Shown here: piece by piece, positions 21,375-27,913 of the stretch
How the letters are laid out: every line of letters begins with the position of its first letter
How positions within the stretch are numbered: the first letter of the stretch is position 1
Assembly (NCBI RefSeq): GCF_000372865.1
Contig: NZ_KB889965.1
Coordinates: 4,609,786 to 4,673,785, forward strand
DNA: 64,000 bases
Origin: Methylosarcina fibrata AML-C10
Lineage (GTDB): Bacteria; Pseudomonadota; Gammaproteobacteria; Methylococcales; Methylomonadaceae
Reading direction: 5' to 3'
The notes under the pieces: model-generated
Databases searched by the model: none
Seen by the model: only the letters and a program-made list of their open reading frames with translations
What the model was told of the DNA's origin: nothing
Position numbers and translations under genes: made by a program

Positions 21375-22007
21375 TCATATCGTCTTGTCGGGATACTCGC
21401 ACAGATCTTCAATCACGCAACTCGGGCATCGGGGTTTTCTCGCAACACAGGTATAGCGGCCATGCAGAATCAGCAAATGATGAACGTCTCTTTTATGCCG
21501 CACCGGAACCCACTTTTCCAGGTTGCGCTCGACTTCCCTGACGGTTTTGCCCGGCGCCAGTCCGGTCCGGTTGGCTACCCGGAAAATATGAGTGTCAACG
21601 GCAATGGTGTGCATGCCAAAAGCCGTATTCAATATCACATTAGCCGTTTTTCTGCCGACTCCGGCCAGGGCTTCGAGTTCTTCCCGCGTTTTCGGCACTT
21701 CGCCGCCATGCCTGTCCAGCAATTGCCGGCACAATGTCATGATATGGGCCGCCTTGCTGTTATATAAATTGATGGTCTTGATGTATTCTTTCAGCCCTTC
21801 CAGTCCCAATGCCAGAATGGCTTTGGGCGTATTGGCGGCAGGAAACAGCCGGGCCGTAGCTTTGTTGACTCCCTTGTCGGTGGCTTGCGCCGACAGCACG
21901 ACAGCGATCAGCAACTCGAATGGCGTGCCATAGCACAATTCGGTTTTCGGTTCGGGAATCGCGGCGGTCAGCCGATCTAAGATGGCATGTCGTTTCTGTT
22001 GGTTCAT
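21375..22007 (-). CDS. nth: endonuclease III (Nth)
   Basis: Bifunctional DNA glycosylase/AP lyase that removes oxidised pyrimidines. 210 residues. The helix-hairpin-helix LAGVGRKTANVIL carries catalytic K120, and D138 sits in AVDTHIFRV. The 4Fe-4S cluster Cys are C187, C194, C197 and C203 (C-X6-C-X2-C-X5-C). All numbers equal those of the E. coli enzyme, which confirms the start. Usually located after the rsx/rnf genes in gammaproteobacteria; those are not present here. Confidence 0.97.
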   Translation of the reverse strand: MNQQKRHAILDRLTAAIPEPKTELCYGTPFELLIAVVLSAQATDKGVNKATARLFPAANTPKAILALGLEGLKEYIKTINLYNSKAAHIMTLCRQLLDRHGGEVPKTREELEALAGVGRKTANVILNTAFGMHTIAVDTHIFRVANRTGLAPGKTVREVERNLEKWVPVRHKRDVHHLLILHGRYTCVARKPRCPSCVIEDLCEYPDKTI

Positions 22008-22350
22008 ATTTTTAATAAAAAATTTCTATTCTGCCGTGTCGTTTACGGATGACTAATTCAAATTCAATTCTCTAAAGCAAGAGGTCGCGGATTAATAAGA
22101 GAAAGTCGGGATGGACAATCGGTATAAAACGATTATTCACAATATCTGTGGATAACTCTGTGGAGAAGTTAGAGATAAGTCTTTTTAAGCCCTGAAATTG
22201 CTAAGGTTGAGTTAAACTGTACGATTTTTGCTCAAAGAATTTTAATAAATATAAATCAATAGGTTATAAAATAATCTTCAAAATTGGATAATGATATTTT
22301 TTAAGTTTCGGCATTGACTTTTTCCTGTGATTTGGTGTGTATAAACCGAA
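22008..22350. other. AT-rich 343-bp spacer with clustered DnaA boxes
   Basis: No gene. Three DnaA-box-like nonamers lie within 35 bp: TTATTCACA (22133-22141, plus), TTATCCACA (22147-22155, minus, perfect consensus) and TTCTCCACA (22159-22167, minus, one mismatch). About 130 bp of very AT-rich sequence follows (about 22205-22320), like an unwinding element. This is the look of a replication-origin or DnaA-titration site. No dnaA, dnaN, mnmG or parAB gene is nearby, so origin function is only a suggestion. Confidence 0.4.
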
Positions 22351-22596
22351 ATGAATTTTGAAAAAGAGCTTGCATTTTTATCTCTCTTGAGTATTTTTCA
22401 GGATCAGGGCCGTGTGCGATTTGAACTTTTACAAGCGGTACAGAAGGTTTGGAAAGCCGATCATCGGGATCGCCTGGCTATGAGCTTGTTGCGCGATGGC
22501 CGGCCGACGGAAACGCAGGAGTTCATCTCTGGCCGCCGGCAATCCCGGCAGAAAGCGGGCTTTGCGGAAAGGACGACCGGTTTCTACCTGGCGTGA
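22351..22596 (+). CDS. doubtful 81-residue hypothetical protein
   Basis: An open frame starting ATG 22351 after a TTGACT...TATAAA promoter-like stretch (22314-22345). The first half (FEKELAFLSLLSIFQDQGRVRFELLQAVQKVW) has a plausible helical pattern; the second half is Arg-rich and looks like random translation. No ribosome binding site is clear. It may be a degenerate gene remnant rather than a real protein. Confidence 0.25.
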   Translation: MNFEKELAFLSLLSIFQDQGRVRFELLQAVQKVWKADHRDRLAMSLLRDGRPTETQEFISGRRQSRQKAGFAERTTGFYLA

Positions 22597-22694
22597 TTGT
22601 TCCGAACCGCTGATGCCAGTCCTTGAAATGACACGGAAAATTATAACCGCAACCAAATTTTGAAAGTTTTTCCAGCCCATGTTCCTTTTTCGGA

Positions 22695-23555
22695 TCAATC
22701 CTGCCGAGGAATCGTCGGCTGCTTGCCGGCAACCTGTGGCTGCAAATCGAATTGTAAGAAAAACTGCCCGGATCCCGGAGGCGAGTTTTGTTCATAGTAC
22801 AACGCTTTAAGCTCCAGGTTGCCTTCGGGACCCAGCATCGAGCCGGTCAGCAGCGAGCGGAAATCCTTGCCTCCGATCAGTTGATGGGTCAGGGTAAGAT
22901 ACAATCTCGATAGCTGTTTTTCCCTGATCATCGTGTCCAGCATGGTCGGGCCTGCGATCAGGTAAATGCTTCGGTAGCCCAACCCGCTGAGCTGCGGTAT
23001 CAGGGAAGCTCCGTGCACCATGTCGTCTTCGCCGGTGATTAGTACGGTATACCCCTGGGATTGCCAGTAGCGGATGCGGTCCGGATCGGCCTTTTTTCCG
23101 GTGGCGATATAAACCGTCTGGCCGTGCTTCCGAAGGCTGTCGTGCACGGGAAAATTCAGGCTGGCGCTGGCGATGACCACGGCGGGATAAGGCGCCAGAC
23201 CGTTGCGGCGTCGCCATTCCACGTGTTCGGGATATCTGGGTTGCAAAATATTGCCCAGCCGGCCCTGGCTTAGGGCCCGCAGATAGCCGCCGTGGGTGAT
23301 GAGACAATCGGACTGGGCATGCAATTCCATGAACAACGCGAAGTCGGAGTCGGTCGTCAAATGTTTGGGAATGTAAGTTTCGCCTTCTTCCACATCCTCC
23401 ACGGCAATTCGGCCGTCCAGGCTGGAAAGAAAGTTGGCATAAACGAAAGGAGACTCTTTAGTTCCCAGTTCGTGCAGATGATGGGCAAGATAGAGGTCTT
23501 TAATATCCGTTTCAGTGGCGGCATGAGGATAAAGGCACAAGATATGATTGGACAT
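22695..23555 (-). CDS. RibD C-terminal-domain (DHFR-like) reductase
   Basis: 286 residues with a single DHFR-like fold related to the RibD C-terminal domain. The N-terminal NFLSSLDGRIAV motif, GGYLRALSQGRL, VVIASASLNFP and the late IAGPTMLDTMI are typical NADPH-binding and substrate loops. Without the deaminase half, such proteins include riboflavin-type reductases and, in C1-metabolising bacteria, dihydromethanopterin reductase (DmrA) relatives. Substrate cannot be set from the sequence. It stands alone on the minus strand; the 256-bp upstream gap to 23812 holds no clear element. Confidence 0.8.
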   Translation of the reverse strand: MSNHILCLYPHAATETDIKDLYLAHHLHELGTKESPFVYANFLSSLDGRIAVEDVEEGETYIPKHLTTDSDFALFMELHAQSDCLITHGGYLRALSQGRLGNILQPRYPEHVEWRRRNGLAPYPAVVIASASLNFPVHDSLRKHGQTVYIATGKKADPDRIRYWQSQGYTVLITGEDDMVHGASLIPQLSGLGYRSIYLIAGPTMLDTMIREKQLSRLYLTLTHQLIGGKDFRSLLTGSMLGPEGNLELKALYYEQNSPPGSGQFFLQFDLQPQVAGKQPTIPRQD

Positions 23556-23811
23556 GAAGCGCTCGCTGAATGGGTTGAATAGTCGTCAGGAGACGAATTA
23601 TTTATTGGTTTCTACGGAAAAAGAAGAGTATAAAGCGATGATACTGTATTTGACACGGAGCGCTTGCTAAATTCCCGAATTATTTATTCGATTTTTGAGG
23701 CAGAGTCATTGAAGCTCGGCAAGAGCCGACCGGCAGTTCGGACGTTTTGAACGGGTGTTCCTTGCCGTAACGTGGACTTGGCCATTATCTCCATAACCGA
23801 AGAGGCAGACC

Positions 23812-24192
23812 ATGAACTTGAATCAATTTTTCCTGACAGCAGGGCTGCTGGTTTTAAGCCAGCCCGGATGGACCTACGGCAATGGCGGCGGCAGTACCAA
23901 ATCCTGCGAGAAGCCGAGATTTTCCGAGTTTGTGCCTGCCGATAAGGCGCAGGTGGCCGCAAATTCGGAATTTTCTTTCAAAGCTTCCGCCGAAACCCAT
24001 CCCGACCGCATCAAGGTGACCGTCAGGAACCAGCCGGCGGTCATCACGGTAACGCCGTTGAAACTGGGTTATCTGGTCAAAGGCCGGTTGCCGGAATCGT
24101 TAAAGAGCGGCTTCGCCCGAATCAACATCGAGGCCGAAAGTCAAAACAAATGCAAAGGCAGCGGCGGCTGGCTCGTTGATGTTTCGAAGTAG
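23812..24192 (+). CDS. small secreted protein of unknown function
   Basis: 126 residues. A Sec signal peptide covers about residues 1-22 (hydrophobic FFLTAGLLVLS core). The mature chain starts Gly-rich, contains two Cys (KSCEKPRF and QNKCKGSG) that could pair, and has an alternating beta pattern (RIKVTVRNQPAVITVTPL) like an Ig/FN3-type small domain. Good ribosome site (AGAGG) before ATG 23812. Family not recognised; upstream of ppk2 on the same strand but 139 bp apart. Confidence 0.7.
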   Translation: MNLNQFFLTAGLLVLSQPGWTYGNGGGSTKSCEKPRFSEFVPADKAQVAANSEFSFKASAETHPDRIKVTVRNQPAVITVTPLKLGYLVKGRLPESLKSGFARINIEAESQNKCKGSGGWLVDVSK

Positions 24193-24331
24193 GCGGCCAA
24201 AAATCGCCGAAGCCGTGCAAGAGGATTGGATCCGATGCGTTGTGAGGTGCGACTGGCGAGAAAAGGCGCTACGGCATGCGTGGGAATTCGCCACGACTCA
24301 ATCTGCAAGCCACTCTAAAGGATGATCCCGT

Positions 24332-25117
24332 ATGGGCAAAAAACACGATGACGAGAAAAAGAGCCGGCGCGAATACAAAAAGACGCTCCGGCAGTTGCAA
24401 GTCGAACTGGTCAAGTTGCAAAACCACATCATCAAACACGACGAAAGAATATTGGTCATCATCGAAGGCAGGGATGCCGGCGGCAAGGACGGCACCATCA
24501 AGCGCATCATCCAGCATTTGAGTCCTCGGGAAACCCGGACCGTCGCTCTGGGCAAACCTTCGGACCGGGACATCAGTTGCTGGTATTTTCAGCGCTACAC
24601 CGCGCATCTGCCGGCCGCGCAGGAGCTGGTTTTCTTCAACCGAAGCTGGTACAACCGCTGCGGCGTCGAACGGGTCATGGGGTTTTGCACCGACGAGCAG
24701 TATCATGAATTTCTGGAAACGGTGCCCGGCTTCGAACAGATGCTGGTGCGCTCCGGCATCAAGCTGCTGAAATATTATCTGGACATCAGCCGGGAAGAAC
24801 AGCAAAAGCGTCTCAAGCAGCGCCAGGAAGACCCTCTCAAACAGTGGAAGATCAGTCCGATCGACAAGGCCGCCAACAAATACTGGGACGAATACAGTCT
24901 GGCGCGCAACATTATGTTTGCTAGGACTCACCATCTGAACGCGCCCTGGACCGTGGTCCGGGCCGACGACAAACGCTCGGCGCGCATCAATGTCATCAAG
25001 GACCTTCTGTTTCGCCTCGATTACAAAGGCAAGGACGAAGCGCTGGTGCTTCCGGATTCGGATATTGTGTTCAATTATGCGGAGAGCTATCTCGAGAATG
25101 GGATGATAGCGCCTTGA
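24332..25117 (+). CDS. ppk2: polyphosphate kinase 2 (PPK2 family)
   Basis: 261 residues, one PPK2 domain, so class I-like (polyphosphate plus NDP to NTP or the reverse). The Walker A loop GRDAGGKDG lies at 46-54, the Walker B-type FFNRSWYNR at 101-109, and a lid rich in Arg/Lys (REEQQKRLKQRQEDP) follows. The C-terminal DDKRSARINVIKDLL helix is conserved. Used for polyphosphate-driven nucleotide regeneration. The start at 24332 gives the usual Lys-rich N-terminus. Confidence 0.94.
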   Translation: MGKKHDDEKKSRREYKKTLRQLQVELVKLQNHIIKHDERILVIIEGRDAGGKDGTIKRIIQHLSPRETRTVALGKPSDRDISCWYFQRYTAHLPAAQELVFFNRSWYNRCGVERVMGFCTDEQYHEFLETVPGFEQMLVRSGIKLLKYYLDISREEQQKRLKQRQEDPLKQWKISPIDKAANKYWDEYSLARNIMFARTHHLNAPWTVVRADDKRSARINVIKDLLFRLDYKGKDEALVLPDSDIVFNYAESYLENGMIAP

Positions 25118-25409
25118 ACTTGATCCGCCGCTGACGATCCGCAAGACGTCCCGGCTACAGTTTCCGATTCTTTGATTTTGACGATGCGCTTCTTGCCGTA
25201 TCCAAGGATTGGCAAAGGCGGATTGCCAAGAATATCGCTTAACTCTGTTGGCTTGATGATTTCCCTCCAGTTCTGACGTAAAACGTTGCCATGCTCGATC
25301 CCGTAGGGATTCTTATTTGTTGGCTAACGGTCATGAAAATCTGTCGATATTGTTTCACAGCCACTGGTCTAGCGCCTCAAATCCGACTTTGACGACTGCG
25401 CGACGGACG
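25118..25409. other. non-coding, decayed sequence after ppk2
   Basis: About 290 bases before the transposase remnant with no intact frame. Lower-quality short frames look random. This is probably debris of the same insertion event, but I could not align any part to a known element by eye. Confidence 0.3.
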
Positions 25410-25565
25410 TGCGGCTATCGCTGGAAGATTGAGCAAGGGCATTACGGCGACAAGAAGGCGACCGGACTGGAACTCGGCCAATACCGCATGGCCTGCATTC
25501 AAAGCAATCACATTGCCTGCAATCGGGCTAATTCAGAATTGCGCCGCCTTCGCCATAGTTTATGA
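25410..25565 (+). pseudogene. C-terminal remnant of an IS701/IS4-like transposase
   Basis: About 51 codons encode CGYRWKIEQGHYG, then TGLELGQYRMACIQSNHIAC. This matches the C-terminal WKIE-x-FH-x-E-x-K-x-TGIE...R-x-QxNHIxC signature of DDE transposases of the IS701/IS4 group, which holds the catalytic Glu. The DD part, the start and inverted repeats are missing, so it is a dead fragment. It marks a past insertion between ppk2 and the regulator of the injection-system locus. Confidence 0.65.
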
Positions 25566-25755
25566 ACTACGTGAATTTGGGAACTAAATTACCTAAATTT
25601 ATTAAGGTAATGATAAACTACAGTTAAGTGCGCTAGAGTATAAAAGTTAGCAATTTTATAATGGATGAAAATCAAATCGAAGGATCCTTGCGCAGCTACA
25701 AGTCTTAACACCGCTTAGGTCCCATCAGCTAAATCAACTCTGAGGATGTTGCTAA

Positions 25756-27162
25756 ATGCAAAACACTATAAACACAATAAATTTGGTTTGTTTTGCTTCG
25801 GATAATTTCAGAGAATCCATCGTCAGTTCGTTACTTAAGCTTGGGATTGTTGCTTCACCGATCGATGCTCAATGTTGGTTAAACAGACGTGTTCAGGCAA
25901 ACAACCTATTAACAGTCCTGGTTTTACCCGAGAAGAATATCTTCGATTTTGGAGCCGTAAACACTATCCTGGCAAATCAAAATTCTCAGTATTTCGTAAT
26001 CTTCCCTTCTCCACTTACTGAACAAGCAATCTCGATATTAAAAGCGTGTCGGGATTGTTGCCATTGGCCCTGTGATCCTCTGGAACTGGTCTTTCGATTG
26101 GATCGGTTGTCGTTAAGGTCTTCGATTGTTCCCAATTTACTAACGATGGACATGGAGTCGGCCGCATGGAAGAATCTGAATTTAATCGGCCAATCTCCGC
26201 TGTTTATCAATACCCTGTCATTTATCAAAAAATCCTCTGATTGCAATGCACCGGTGCTTATAGAAGGCGAAACGGGCTGTGGAAAAGAAGTAGCCGCCAG
26301 GGCCATCCATTATCTGGGCTGCCGCAAAGATTTTCCTTTTGTTCCTGTTAATTGCGGTGCCATTCCTGATCATTTATTCGAAAACGAATTATTCGGGCAC
26401 GAAAAAGGCGCCTACACCGATGCCAAAAAGAGCCATGCAGGATTATTGCAGCAAGCAAGCGGAGGCACTGTATTTCTGGATGAAATAGAAGCCTTGTCGG
26501 CTAAAGGTCAGGTAGTCTTGTTGCGCTTGATCGAGGATAACATGATTCGGCCGCTCGGTGCGGCGCAAAGCAGGAAAGTGGATATCAGAATCATTGCCGC
26601 AAGCAACGTCAGCTTGTCCGGACTGGTTGCTCAAGGCCTGTTTCGTCAGGACTTATTATTCAGATTGAATCTGTTATACCTGAATCTGCCACCGCTCAGG
26701 AATAGAAAAGGCGATATTCAGCCTCTTGCAGAGCATTTTATCCAGAAATATCGGCTTCAATATAAACAACCGGACAAGCAGCTTCATCCTGACGTGATTG
26801 CATGGATGAATGAGTATGATTGGCCGGGAAATGTTCGCGAGCTTGAGAATTTTGTCCATCGCTCGTTTTTATTATCCGATACGCCTGAAATCAGCCGGAA
26901 CATCCATAAACACGAAGCGGCCGTTTCTTCTTCGAGAAGAAAATTAATTGATCGCAGGCAAGTCTTCAAGTTTGACGCCTCCTTTAACGAAGCAAAAAAT
27001 CATGCCATTAACTACTTTGAGCAGCGCTACCTCACCTGGCTTATTTCAAGTTCCAAGGGGAATGTGACGCATGCGGCCACTTTAGCTCAAAAAGAACGAA
27101 GAGCCTTGGGCAAACTCCTGAAAAAACATGCCATCAATCCCACCCGGTACCGCAATGACTGA
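25756..27162 (+). CDS. sigma-54-type AAA+ activator (bEBP), likely regulator of the eCIS operon
   Basis: 468 residues. Residues 1-130 look like a degenerate receiver domain: the beta-alpha pattern is kept, but no phospho-accepting Asp is evident (LVLPEKN where it should be). The AAA+ domain has Walker A GETGCGKE (171-178), Walker B TVFLDE (238-243) and the DWPGNVRELEN sensor region (355-365). The sigma-54 contact loop reads GAYTDA (218-223) instead of GAFTGA. The C-terminus (about 433-465) is a FIS-like helix-turn-helix. It lies just before the eCIS operon and its -24/-12 promoter, so it is the obvious candidate activator; this is inference. Confidence 0.88.
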   Translation: MQNTINTINLVCFASDNFRESIVSSLLKLGIVASPIDAQCWLNRRVQANNLLTVLVLPEKNIFDFGAVNTILANQNSQYFVIFPSPLTEQAISILKACRDCCHWPCDPLELVFRLDRLSLRSSIVPNLLTMDMESAAWKNLNLIGQSPLFINTLSFIKKSSDCNAPVLIEGETGCGKEVAARAIHYLGCRKDFPFVPVNCGAIPDHLFENELFGHEKGAYTDAKKSHAGLLQQASGGTVFLDEIEALSAKGQVVLLRLIEDNMIRPLGAAQSRKVDIRIIAASNVSLSGLVAQGLFRQDLLFRLNLLYLNLPPLRNRKGDIQPLAEHFIQKYRLQYKQPDKQLHPDVIAWMNEYDWPGNVRELENFVHRSFLLSDTPEISRNIHKHEAAVSSSRRKLIDRRQVFKFDASFNEAKNHAINYFEQRYLTWLISSSKGNVTHAATLAQKERRALGKLLKKHAINPTRYRND

Positions 27163-27200
27163 TCCTGCCGAATGAGAATTACCCATCAAACTCCTAAACC

Positions 27201-27247
27201 GCTCCTCGCATAATCCGGTCTCGTTACACCCATACCATTAAGTCAAA
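27201..27247. repeat. 47-bp direct repeat, copy 1
   Basis: Begins GCTCCTCGCATAATCC and ends TTAAGTCAAA. Copy 2 at 27288-27334 differs at one position (CATACCA versus CATACCG). The copies flank a REP-like palindrome, so the unit of duplication is about 87 bp. Confidence 0.85.
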
Positions 27248-27286
27248 GTAGGCCTCGGTGGATGCGCTTCGCTTATCCACCCTACT
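27248..27286. repeat. REP-like palindrome 1
   Basis: GTAGG...GGTGGAT then GCGCTTCGC then TTATCCACC...CTAC: a hairpin with the core GGAT-GCGCTTCGCTT-ATCC. The same core, in reverse orientation, recurs at 27342-27373 and, diverged, at 37211-37242. This is the mobile intergenic palindrome type common in proteobacterial spacers. Confidence 0.7.
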
Positions 27287-27287
27287 T

Positions 27288-27334
27288 GCTCCTCGCATAA
27301 TCCGGTCTCGTTACACCCATACCGTTAAGTCAAA
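27288..27334. repeat. 47-bp direct repeat, copy 2
   Basis: Second copy of the repeat at 27201-27247 with a single substitution. It is followed by another palindrome of the REP-like family. Confidence 0.85.
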
Positions 27335-27341
27335 AAGCCTC

Positions 27342-27373
27342 GTAGGCCGGATAAGCGAAGCGCATCCGGCGGC
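27342..27373. repeat. REP-like palindrome 2
   Basis: GTAG then GCCGGAT - AAGCGAAGCGC - ATCCGGC. A 7-bp perfect stem with the same loop core as the copies at 27248 and 37211. No coding capacity. Confidence 0.7.
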
Positions 27374-27422
27374 CGTGCTCCTTATATCTCGGATTTTTTG
27401 TACAAAGGTTGCCATCGTGCCG

Positions 27423-27444
27423 AGCGGGTAAAAACGTACCCGCT
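27423..27444. promoter_or_regulatory. candidate activator site 1 (dyad GGGT-N8-ACCC)
   Basis: Perfect 8-bp dyad AGCGGGTA-N6-TACCCGCT centred about 152 bp upstream of the -24 element. Its inner geometry (GGGT-N8-ACCC) is the same as in the second dyad at 27514-27533, and the centres are 90 bp apart. Position and symmetry fit an upstream activating sequence for the neighbouring enhancer-binding protein. The palindrome is a fact; binding is inference. Confidence 0.45.
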
Positions 27445-27513
27445 TGAGCTTGACTTTGTCCTTCAAATAAAAGCGTCTTTTATCAATCCGATAGATCCTA
27501 TCCGTGCAAAAAG

Positions 27514-27540
27514 CCGGGTCAAATAAAACCCGGTTTTTTT
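27514..27540 (+). terminator. terminator hairpin of the regulator gene, or second activator dyad
   Basis: Stem CCGGGT/ACCCGG with an 8-base A-rich loop, followed by seven T residues on the plus strand: a standard rho-independent terminator that insulates the operon from upstream transcription. The same dyad has GGGT-N8-ACCC spacing, identical to the site at 27423, and lies about 62 bp before the -24 element. It could therefore double as an activator site. Confidence 0.7.
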
Positions 27541-27582
27541 AAGGCTTCAAATTTTTTATCAATATAATCAATGATATAAATT

Positions 27583-27599
27583 TTGGCACAAAGATTGTT
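27583..27599 (+). promoter_or_regulatory. -24/-12 (sigma-54) promoter of the eCIS operon
   Basis: TTGGCAC-AAAGA-TTGTT. The -24 GG (27585-27586) and the -12 G (27597) are separated by exactly 10 bases as in the YTGGCACR-N4-TTGCW consensus. The only important mismatch is T for C at the -12 GC. Transcription would begin near 27609, about 23 bases before the first operon ATG at 27632. The gene upstream encodes a sigma-54-type activator. Confidence 0.7.
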
Positions 27600-27631
27600 A
27601 GTAGATTAGTAATATTTGAGCCGAGACCGGA

Positions 27632-27892
27632 ATGGCTAAAATCGACGATCATGACGTGCGGCGAATTGCCGGTCTTATTGAAGATTACTTGAACAATCAT
27701 CCCAATGCAGCAGATACCGCTGAAGGAATCGCAAAATGGTGGTTGCCGTTAGAGGGCGAGGTTTCGTATTCGGTGATTGAACAAGCCCTGAATTACCTGT
27801 GCTCGAAAGCAATCGTCACAAGGAATAACCACGCCAATGGCCATACGCTTTATTCGGGTAAGAAAACCAACATAAAAACTCAATCCAACTAG
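27632..27892 (+). CDS. small helical protein at the head of the eCIS operon
   Basis: 86 residues, acidic N-terminus and basic C-terminus, no signal peptide. The helices (VRRIAGLIEDYLNN, TAEGIAKWWL, VIEQALNYLCSKAIV) followed by a short beta-type end (TRNNHANGHTLYSG) look like a winged-helix fold. Small proteins with an EGIxxWWL segment occur at the start of related injection-system clusters, to my recollection. It could be a DNA-binding or assembly factor. The ATG follows GAGACCGGA and lies 32 bases after the -12 promoter element. Confidence 0.7.
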   Translation: MAKIDDHDVRRIAGLIEDYLNNHPNAADTAEGIAKWWLPLEGEVSYSVIEQALNYLCSKAIVTRNNHANGHTLYSGKKTNIKTQSN

Positions 27893-27913
27893 CCAACAAC
27901 CAGGAGATTTGCC

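Noticed and set aside
27201-27334. CRISPR-like array
   Set aside because: Only two repeat copies of 47 bp, the spacer is a palindrome, and no cas genes are near.
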